Shown: positions 58,244 through 64,000 of the stretch, in pieces | How positions within the stretch are numbered: the stretch's first letter is position 1 | How the letters are laid out: each line of letters opens with the position of its first letter | Assembly (NCBI GenBank): GCA_905479495.1 | Contig: CAJQMR010000037.1 | Coordinates: forward strand, 80,777-144,776 | DNA length: 64,000 nt | Direction: 5' to 3' | Source of the DNA: an uncultured Anaerolineae bacterium | Lineage (GTDB): Bacteria; Chloroflexota; Anaerolineae; Promineifilales; Promineifilaceae | Position numbers and translations under genes: made by a program | Notes under the pieces: generated by a model | What the model was told of the DNA's origin: nothing | Databases searched by the model: none | What the model saw: the letters and a program-made list of their open reading frames with translations, nothing else

Positions 58244-60841
58244 ATGACTCAACAAGAACAATTGACCCAGTTACGCCAATCAATCATTGATCACTTCAAT
58301 ATAGCCGAACTGCGCCTGCTTTGCGCAGATTTGGGCCTGAATATTGAAAGCCTGTCTGGTGATACGATAGAAGAACTGGCGCTTTCTTTGGTGGAGTTGA
58401 TGGAGCGACGAGGCCGTATCCCCGAATTCACTGCTGCCGTTCAGCAGCGCCACCCTGAAACAAAAAGTGGCGTGCGCGTGTACGAACACGGCCGTTACAA
58501 TCTCGCCAGCCAATTTGTCGGGCGGAAAAAGGAGCTGCAAGAGCTGGACGACTGGCAAGCCGACGCCAGCCGCCCGATGTTTGTCATCGTCGCCCTGGGC
58601 GGCACGGGCAAAAGCGCCCTGACCTGGCACTGGCTGGAAACGATCAAAGCACGAGAGGAAACGCCGTTTAAGCTCATCATCTGGCACGGTTTTTATGAGA
58701 CGGGGCAGGTAGACACGTTCCTGACCGATGTCCTTGAATTTTTGGGCGAGAAGCCGCAGGAACTAGGCAGCAAGCGCGTCCAGCTCAACCGGCTGCTGGA
58801 GCGGTTGGCCGCCGCGCCCGCCCTCATCGTCCTGGATGGGGCGGAGCGGCTGCTGCGGGCCTACAGCGGGCTGAACGCCGCCTACCAGGGGGATGAAGAA
58901 CAGCAGGTGCAGCGGGCGCTGGAATGTGTCGATCCCATTGCTGGCGAACTGTTGCTGGGGCTGTCTAACCTGGGCAACGGCAGCAAAACGTTGATGACCA
59001 CCCGCCTGATGCCGCAAGAGCTGTTGGGGCGGGGGAACAGGCTGCCTGCCCGCATTGGCCGCCGCGATTTGACCGGGCTGGACCCGGCCGACGCCGTGCG
59101 CTTTTTTAGCGAATGGGGCATCCAGACGACACCCGCCGAGGTGAAGGCGGTTTGCGAACCGCTGGAGTACCACCCCTTTTGCATGGCCCTGCTGGCCGGG
59201 ACCGCTGCCCACGATTTTGTGGCTCCCAACGACCTGCGCGCCGTGGCCAACTACGACCCCACCCACGACCTGCTGGGACGGCGGCAGCACATCCTGCAGC
59301 GCGCCTACGACAGCCTACCCCCCGCCGCCCAACTTACCCTGGGCCGACTGGCCGCCTTCCGCGCCGCCGTGCCCTGGGAAACGATAGAAAGTGTGTTTCT
59401 TAGTCCATTGCCTTCTGACAAACCAAACCGAAAGTGGTGGCAGAAATTACTTGGCAAAAATAAACTGCCACAGCAAAGTGATTTACCGGCTAACAAAGCT
59501 GCACTGGATGAAACCCTCCACCTGCTCGAACAGCGCGGCCTCCTGCAACGCGCTACCGCACCTGTTCACCCCAGCGACCAGAGGTCGCCCACCCCTTCAC
59601 CCGCTCAGCCTGTCACGACCTTTGACATCCACCCGATTGCCCGCCGCTACGCTTACGAACGCCTGGCTGATCGCGCCGCGGTGCATGGGCAGCTGATTGT
59701 CTATTTTGAGGCCGCGCCGCAACCACCCAAGATAACCAGCCTGGCCGACCTGGCACCAGCGATTGAGCTATACCACCACCTGACCTGCGCCGAACGCTAT
59801 GATGAAGCCGTCGTCCTTTTCCGCGACCGGATCAACAAAGCGACTTACTATCAATTGGGCGCGTACCAGCAACGGATTGAGCTGCTGCGGGCTTTGTTTC
59901 CCGATGGGGAAGATAAGCTACCGTGTTTGAGCAAGGAAGGTGCTCAGGCTTGGACGCTTGCTGTGTTGGCCAGTAGTTATAGTTTATCGGGACAGCCTGG
60001 AGCGGCCGTTCCGCTGTTCCAACAGCAAATTTATATTCGAGAGAAACAGGGCGACAAAAGGAATACGGCCGTTGGCCTCGGCAATCTGGCATTTCGGAAC
60101 ATAGAACTTGGCGCACTGGCGGCGGCGGCCGACAACCTGCGCCGCAAGATTGCGCTCTGCCAGGAAATTGAAGATCAAGAACAGGGCGGAACAGGGCGAT
60201 ATAATCTTGGCCGAACATTGAGTTTTTGTGGGCGATGGGATGAAGCCGAAACAGAGTTTGTTCAGGCAATGGAAATTAAGCAAGATACTCGTCATGCGCA
60301 AGCGCAAGGCCTTGTCTGGGCCCACCGGGCGCTCTCCGCCTTGCTGCAAGGGGATGGCGCAGCGGCGCAGCCCGCAGCCCAGGAAGCGTACAAAATAGCG
60401 ACTAACCGCCAAAATGTAAGGGATCGGATACGGGTGGAATGGCTTATGGGCTGGGCAGCGCTGGCGCAGGGTAACTATCCAGAAAGCCAAACCCGCCTCG
60501 ACGAAGCGCTGCGCCGCTGCCGGGCCATCAACATGGTTGACCATGAACCAGCCATCCTCCTGGCCCAGTCCCGCCTGGCCCGCGCCACGGGTCAACCTGG
60601 CCGCTCGCACGCCTACGCCCAACAAGCCCTCACCATCGCCCAGCGCTCCGGTTACGTCCTCGACCTGGCCGACATCTACAACCATCTGGCCCTCCTGGCC
60701 CTGGATGCGGGTGACACCGCCGCCGCGCGCCGCGAGGCCCAAACCGCCCGCGACTATGCCTTTTGCGACGGCCCACCCTACGCCTACCAATCCGCCCTCG
60801 ACGAAGCCGAACGCATTCTCAACAACCTCCCACAGGCTTGA
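58244..60841 (+). CDS. EAD-STAND NTPase with C-terminal TPRs
   Basis: 865 residues. Residues 1-70 form an EAD-like death-type domain (HFNIAELRLLCADLGLNIESLSG, ..., LMERRGRIPEF) that matches in pattern the ROCO tail at 27110-27307. A linker and QFVGRKKELQEL lead to an NB-ARC-like ATPase: Walker A GGTGKS (119-124), Walker B LIVLDGAE (D198), sensor LMTTR. Winged-helix and TPR-like repeats fill about 480-860 (QGDKRNTAVGLGNLAFRNIELG, LAQGNYPESQTRLDEAL). Such proteins sense a trigger by the repeats, oligomerise, and recruit an effector through the EAD. No enzymatic effector is fused or adjacent. The start follows a weak ribosome-binding site. Confidence 0.9.
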   Translation: MTQQEQLTQLRQSIIDHFNIAELRLLCADLGLNIESLSGDTIEELALSLVELMERRGRIPEFTAAVQQRHPETKSGVRVYEHGRYNLASQFVGRKKELQELDDWQADASRPMFVIVALGGTGKSALTWHWLETIKAREETPFKLIIWHGFYETGQVDTFLTDVLEFLGEKPQELGSKRVQLNRLLERLAAAPALIVLDGAERLLRAYSGLNAAYQGDEEQQVQRALECVDPIAGELLLGLSNLGNGSKTLMTTRLMPQELLGRGNRLPARIGRRDLTGLDPADAVRFFSEWGIQTTPAEVKAVCEPLEYHPFCMALLAGTAAHDFVAPNDLRAVANYDPTHDLLGRRQHILQRAYDSLPPAAQLTLGRLAAFRAAVPWETIESVFLSPLPSDKPNRKWWQKLLGKNKLPQQSDLPANKAALDETLHLLEQRGLLQRATAPVHPSDQRSPTPSPAQPVTTFDIHPIARRYAYERLADRAAVHGQLIVYFEAAPQPPKITSLADLAPAIELYHHLTCAERYDEAVVLFRDRINKATYYQLGAYQQRIELLRALFPDGEDKLPCLSKEGAQAWTLAVLASSYSLSGQPGAAVPLFQQQIYIREKQGDKRNTAVGLGNLAFRNIELGALAAAADNLRRKIALCQEIEDQEQGGTGRYNLGRTLSFCGRWDEAETEFVQAMEIKQDTRHAQAQGLVWAHRALSALLQGDGAAAQPAAQEAYKIATNRQNVRDRIRVEWLMGWAALAQGNYPESQTRLDEALRRCRAINMVDHEPAILLAQSRLARATGQPGRSHAYAQQALTIAQRSGYVLDLADIYNHLALLALDAGDTAAARREAQTARDYAFCDGPPYAYQSALDEAERILNNLPQA

Positions 60842-60869
60842 TCTTCACGTTTCACGTAGAGTCAAAACT

Positions 60870-60964
60870 TGTCATTTCGAGGTCCTCCGAGAAATCCCTC
60901 TAAAGATAGCAGGATTCAAACTTGGTTGAGCTTAGAGGGATTTCTCACTTCGTTCGAAATGACA
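60870..60964. repeat. 95-bp MITE-like inverted repeat
   Basis: Terminal TGTCATTTCGA/TCGAAATGACA (11 bp perfect) encloses a second 15-bp arm pair GAGAAATCCCTCTAA/TTAGAGGGATTTCTC. No coding capacity is seen. It lies in the 344-nt gap after the STAND gene, which holds no gene. Confidence 0.88.
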
Positions 60965-61006
60965 GATGAGGGCTGCGTGTTGCGGCTTGATTGTTTTGTT
61001 TAAAAA

Positions 61007-61040
61007 ACGGCCGTTGCACCGAGGATGGCGCAACGGCCGT
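61007..61040. terminator. Hairpin formed by two ACGGCCGT copies
   Basis: AAACGGCCGTTGC (61005-61017) pairs perfectly with GCAACGGCCGTTT (61031-61043) around a short loop. The stem is flanked by A and T runs, so it can act as terminator in either direction for the STAND gene and the convergent gene. Confidence 0.78.
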
Positions 61041-61110
61041 TTTGAGAAGAAGAGGCAGAAATGAAGTTGTTGTGACTCGCCGATTATTAGGACAAGTTAC
61101 AAAACCCAAC

Positions 61111-61179
61111 TGTCATTCCTACGCAGGCAGGAATCCATCCTGTTTGGGAAGATGGATACCCGCCTGCGCGGGCATGACA
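61111..61179. repeat. TGTCATTCC-type inverted repeat
   Basis: Arms TGTCATTCCTACGCAGGCAG and its imperfect complement ending in GGGCATGACA, with an inner GGAATCCATC/GATGGATACC pair. It is a dispersed bacterial repeat type, directly before the end of the minus-strand gene at 61186. Confidence 0.85.
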
Positions 61180-61185
61180 CCAGCC

Positions 61186-62367
61186 TTAGTCTGAATCATT
61201 TCCAGCTAGGTGCTTTTCCACCTGGTCGCGCATCACCTGCATAACGGCCGGTGGGCCAGACATATCTAGCCAAACACCGGCTTCCGGTTCAAAACGCAAG
61301 ACAAAACGGGCCGTGGGAAGATATTTTTGGGCCAGCGGAATGTATTGCAAAATTGCTTCACCCAGTTCGGGGGCATACGCCAGCTTCATGCCGATACAAC
61401 TGGCGCTAAAATCGGCTTCGGTCGTGGCCTGGGTGATTTGCTGCCCCAACTTTTGCAGATTCATTAGCTCGGAATCATCGTGGCCGCCCACCTGGGCCAA
61501 AAAGGGAAAATCCTCCGGCTCGATGGCGATCCGCACCAGCGGCTTAACCGGCACCTCGCTGACCCATTCGTTGGACAGTCCGCCGCCGGCCGACATGGGC
61601 ATTTGCCGGAACGTTTTGCGGGGCAGCACATACAGCGTGCCGCTGCGCCAGGGGTCTTTGTCCAGCCATTCTTGATTGATGGAGAAGTGATAGACACCTA
61701 TTTCATCGCCATCGTCATTTTGGAAATATTGCACGCCGTTGCGAATGGAGCCAGAGATTTTATTTCGATTCACCACCGCAAAAAACATCGGCCACAAGCC
61801 GTCGTGGGTACCGTAAATGCCCTGCACATTGCCCCGGCCGCTTTTGTCCTTGAGTTCCATCGAGGTGCGGCGCGTGCTAAATTCGTCGATGTCGCCCTTG
61901 GCGGAGCCATGAAAGATGAACATTTCCTGGTCGGCCAGGTAGCGCAGGAATTCGTGTTTGGGGTAGGGGAGATCGTAGGTGAGGAGACGGCCGTTTCCCC
62001 CCAACACCTCATCCAGCAGCGCCGCGAAGTCTGCCTCCTTGCCTGCATCCAGGATCATCTCCGGTGGCAGCAGACCTTGCCCCGTGGGAATTTCCGGTTC
62101 GGGGGGCGGGGTGGGGCTGTAGGTTAGTTCGTAGTCGTCCCCCACCTTGACGCCGGTGAGTTGGCCGTTGGCGTTGTGTGTGAAAACGGCCGTAACCCCC
62201 ACCATCGGCCCACGAGAAATAGTGAAGGTGTGAGGTGTGTCCGTCGGTTCCAGAATCATTTCATACCCTTCCGGTACGCCCGGTGCAGAAGCGGTCAGCC
62301 GCTCCCCAATTTGGCGCACGTTGAGCAAAAAGGTGTCTAAATTAAAATAGCCTTCATATTGTTTCAT
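61186..62367 (-). CDS. Protein of unknown function
   Basis: 393 residues, not recognised with confidence. It is cytosolic. The N-terminal 110 residues read like a small beta domain (YEMILEPTDTPHTFTISRGP) followed by a Pro-rich hinge (TPPPEPEIPTG). The middle (about 135-260) has EMFIFHGSAKGDIDEFS, GIYGTHDGLWPMFFAVVNR and PWRSGTLYVLPRKTFRQMP; an H-G-S strand followed by G-I-Y-G-T recalls ADP-ribosyltransferase-like pockets, but the third key residue cannot be assigned. A C-terminal domain follows (KYLPTARFVLRFEPEAGVWLDM). AAGGAG lies upstream. It is downstream of thioredoxin and an MFS transporter gene on the same strand. Confidence 0.7.
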   Translation of the reverse strand: MKQYEGYFNLDTFLLNVRQIGERLTASAPGVPEGYEMILEPTDTPHTFTISRGPMVGVTAVFTHNANGQLTGVKVGDDYELTYSPTPPPEPEIPTGQGLLPPEMILDAGKEADFAALLDEVLGGNGRLLTYDLPYPKHEFLRYLADQEMFIFHGSAKGDIDEFSTRRTSMELKDKSGRGNVQGIYGTHDGLWPMFFAVVNRNKISGSIRNGVQYFQNDDGDEIGVYHFSINQEWLDKDPWRSGTLYVLPRKTFRQMPMSAGGGLSNEWVSEVPVKPLVRIAIEPEDFPFLAQVGGHDDSELMNLQKLGQQITQATTEADFSASCIGMKLAYAPELGEAILQYIPLAQKYLPTARFVLRFEPEAGVWLDMSGPPAVMQVMRDQVEKHLAGNDSD

Positions 62368-62412
62368 GTTGCCCGTTACTCCTTCGAAAATGGGACGCAG
62401 ATAATAATCTTG

Positions 62413-62769
62413 TTAATCGGCGAAATCGGTTGATTCTTCTTTTATCAGTAGCGAATCTAGCAACGTTCGTAGCCCTGCCTCATTAAATTCATCGACCAAG
62501 CGATATTTAACCTGGCCGTTGACGAGCCACAAAAGCGTGGGCATGGAGCGCACGTCAAACTGGTTGGCCACCGTTCGGTCGTGGGTCACATCCACCTTGG
62601 CGATGAGGAGCTGACCCGCGTAGTCTGGCGCAATTTTATCCAGCCAGCGGCTGATCATGTGGCAGGGTGGGCACCAATCAGCCCAAAAGTCGAGCAGCAC
62701 GGGCAAGTTTGATTGGAAAACGGCCGTTTCCACCGTCTCTTTTGTCACTTCAATAGGTTCTGAATGCAT
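62413..62769 (-). CDS. Thioredoxin
   Basis: 118 residues with the thioredoxin fold: LDFWADWCPPCHMISRWL holds the redox pair (CPPC rather than the standard CGPC), followed by KVDVTHDRTVANQFDVRSMPTLLWLVNG with the cis-proline after Met. There is no signal peptide, so it is cytosolic. CPPC makes it a slightly different redox potential variant. ATG 62769 lies 2 nt after the MFS stop, and AAGGAG lies within the end of that gene, so translation is coupled. Confidence 0.95.
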   Translation of the reverse strand: MHSEPIEVTKETVETAVFQSNLPVLLDFWADWCPPCHMISRWLDKIAPDYAGQLLIAKVDVTHDRTVANQFDVRSMPTLLWLVNGQVKYRLVDEFNEAGLRTLLDSLLIKEESTDFAD

Positions 62770-62771
62770 CC

Positions 62772-64000
62772 TTATGCTCCTTCTAGCTGAGTGACTTCGC
62801 CAGCCTCCGTAACATTTTCTTCTTCCTCAGGGGCCGCTTGTTCATGGTCGGGTAGCAGCTCTTCGGCGTTACGCACTACGGGGACAAAAAAACTACCCAA
62901 GGCAACCAGACTGACTAACAAGCCAGAAATGAGCATCATCAACCCCATACCGGCGCCGTTACCCGTGCCAACTAGCCAGCCGAATGTGCCCGCCAGGCGT
63001 CCGCCTTCCTGCATCGCCGGTTCCATCACGTAGTCAGCCAGTGGGCCAGCGGCCAACTGGGCAATGGGGGACGAAACCCAGGCAATGAGGCGGCGAATAG
63101 CAAAAACACGGCCCTGCACATCTGGGGCCACCTTGGCTTGCCAGATAGCCTGGTTGGAGCCATTAATGATTGGTCCGGTAGCCGCCATGATGAAACCGGC
63201 CACCAGCCAAACCGGCAAAATTTGGCCTGCACCCAAAACAGACTGGGCTAAACCGGTAATAATCCAGCCAAACACCACCCCATAGACCAGCCGTTTGGGG
63301 CCGCCCCAGGCGCTCATCAACAGGCCACCTGCGACACCACCCACAGCGGCAACCGACTGTACCGAGCCAAAAATGAGCTCATTGTTACCGGTGCGGGCCA
63401 AAATCATGGCGGCAAAAACGGTGAAGCCGAGAGCGCTCATGAAATTTGCGCCAAAAAAGAGCATCTGCAAACCCAACAGGCTGGGTTTGGCCAAAATGTA
63501 GCGAAAACCGTAGGCCGATTCTTTCCAAATGCTGCCCTGGCTTTCCGCACCCGCCTCAGTGCGGATGGGATTAGGAATGTGCACCAAAAGCAGCGCTCCA
63601 ATTGCTACCACAAAGGTGACAATGTCAATGGCAAAGACGGCATTCAGTCCTAAGAAGCTGAGCAGGGCCCCCGCCAGCACCGGGGCAAAGATACCGGAGC
63701 CAGCTTCGGCCAGGGAAATCATGCCGTTGGCTCGGGCGTACTGCTTTTTGGGCAGCATGGTGCTGATGGCCGCAGAGTAGGCGGGCCATTGGAACGTTTG
63801 AAAGGTGCCAGAAATCGCGGCGGTGATGTACAAATGCCACACTTCCAGCAAGCCAGTGGCGTACAAAATCAGGACGATGATGGTCACTACACCGGAGGCC
63901 AGGTCACTGATCATCATCATGAATTTGCGATCGTGCCGGTTCACAATGGCTCCGGCCATGGGGCTGACGATGAGCAACGGCACCATGAAGAAGAAACCAA
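62772..64000 (-). CDS. MFS transporter (5' end outside the window)
   Basis: At least 409 residues; the reading frame stays open to the window edge (GFFF before the Met at 63986), so the first helix is missing. The visible part has about 11 transmembrane helices. The MFS motif A form GAIVNRHDRKFMMMISD follows helix 2, and LPKKQYARANGMISLAEAGSGIFAPVLAGALL is typical of the enterobactin-exporter/MFS_3 group. The tail is acidic (PDHEQAAPEEEENVTEAGEV). It would export a small molecule by proton exchange. It is followed immediately by thioredoxin. Confidence 0.9.
   Translation of the reverse strand, partial: GFFFMVPLLIVSPMAGAIVNRHDRKFMMMISDLASGVVTIIVLILYATGLLEVWHLYITAAISGTFQTFQWPAYSAAISTMLPKKQYARANGMISLAEAGSGIFAPVLAGALLSFLGLNAVFAIDIVTFVVAIGALLLVHIPNPIRTEAGAESQGSIWKESAYGFRYILAKPSLLGLQMLFFGANFMSALGFTVFAAMILARTGNNELIFGSVQSVAAVGGVAGGLLMSAWGGPKRLVYGVVFGWIITGLAQSVLGAGQILPVWLVAGFIMAATGPIINGSNQAIWQAKVAPDVQGRVFAIRRLIAWVSSPIAQLAAGPLADYVMEPAMQEGGRLAGTFGWLVGTGNGAGMGLMMLISGLLVSLVALGSFFVPVVRNAEELLPDHEQAAPEEEENVTEAGEVTQLEGA

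Larger units (their letters stand above)
38..62727. repeat. Highly iterated palindrome ACGGCCGT (about 85 copies)
   Basis: Exact ACGGCCGT was read by eye starting at 38, 782, 1651, 3710, 4007, 5371, 5995, 6048, 6237, 8071, 8251, 8371, 8539, 9501, 10082, 10651, 11107, 11540, 12789, 17743, 17894, 18527, 18962, 19665, 20068, 20621, 20766, 21364, 21551, 21854, 22271, 23471, 27292, 28193, 29687, 30281, 30450, 31235, 31664, 31748, 32211, 32416, 35160, 37140, 38534, 39110, 39777, 40370, 40473, 40785, 41220, 41537, 41681, 42149, 42645, 43084, 43297, 44559, 45661, 48748, 48985, 49342, 49922, 50213, 50274, 50674, 51531, 52420, 52673, 52884, 52952, 53498, 53794, 54354, 54454, 54650, 54957, 55832, 58488, 60065, 61007, 61033, 61987, 62186 and 62720. 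In genes it reads TAV, (N/D)GR or RP(F/Y/S) depending on frame. The usual flanks are AA before and TTTCC after. The pattern recalls the cyanobacterial HIP1 octamer. The hand count may be off by a few. Confidence 0.93.

Noticed and set aside
59984..60790. Minus-strand frame of 268 codons inside the STAND gene
   Set aside because: It is an antisense shadow of the TPR region; the + strand frame has clear NTPase and repeat motifs.
38..62727. ACGGCCGT as a consequence of codon bias or as the site of the local type IIG enzyme
   Set aside because: It occurs in three frames and in non-coding DNA, and restriction targets are normally depleted rather than enriched; type IIG enzymes also usually recognise non-palindromic sites.
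1..64000. rRNA, tRNA and CRISPR features
   Set aside because: I scanned gaps between genes for cloverleaf arms, rRNA-like conserved strings and regular repeat-spacer arrays and found none; very divergent tRNAs could be missed by eye.

Overview
The window is bacterial chromosomal DNA of moderate GC. It most likely comes from a member of the Chloroflexota (Anaerolineae/Ardenticatenia-like). This is an inference from gene content: FAS1 and PD40 surface proteins, a secreted protein ending in YIPLISKN, a ROCO GTPase and a STAND NTPase, a DUF5667-like multihaem cytochrome, and many sensor kinases. No rRNA, tRNA or CRISPR array was seen. The most striking genome-scale signal is the 8-bp palindrome ACGGCCGT, found by eye about 85 times on both coding strands, in all three frames and between genes. 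Roughly one copy would be expected by chance.

Layout. 0.2-8.6 kb: a secreted two-domain FAS1 protein, a membrane-anchored unknown, DNA polymerase I, two tandem PlsC-like acyltransferases, a three-domain FKBP lipoprotein coupled to a single-domain FKBP, and another anchored unknown. 8.7-18.3 kb: a complete L-arabinose-type regulon. Six minus-strand genes (sugar-binding lipoprotein, ABC ATPase, permease, ribulokinase-like kinase, AraD, AraA) diverge from a LacI-family repressor, and both start regions carry promoter and operator sequences. 18.4-20.2 kb: a crotonase-fold protein, a chain of short hairpins and an unknown gene.

20.2-30.0 kb is an accessory, repeat-rich island. It holds a single-chain type IIG restriction-modification enzyme followed after 1 nt by an LRR-Roc-COR GTPase (ROCO) whose tail resembles an effector-associated domain (EAD). 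Two REP-associated tyrosine transposases (RAYTs) each sit among their own REP palindrome family. A PD-(D/E)XK-type nuclease candidate and a duplicated 126-nt copy of the ROCO 3' end are also here. A related EAD-like domain opens a STAND NTPase at 58.2 kb.

30-45 kb: a methyltransferase, an aldo/keto reductase, an alkyltransferase-like repair protein, a methyltransferase-glycosyltransferase-kinase-response regulator-kinase cluster, a GT39-like membrane glycosyltransferase and a SpoIIE-type phosphatase. 45-64 kb: a large PD40/DUF11 surface protein; a DCC-family thiol oxidoreductase with an in-frame TGA exactly at its second redox cysteine (possible selenoprotein) coupled to a GNAT gene; an HxlR/methyltransferase divergent pair; MenH, ThpR and arylamine N-acetyltransferase; a 16-CXXCH cytochrome built from exact 120-bp repeats; an orphan ModA; the EAD-STAND-TPR protein; an unknown protein; thioredoxin; and an MFS transporter cut by the window end.
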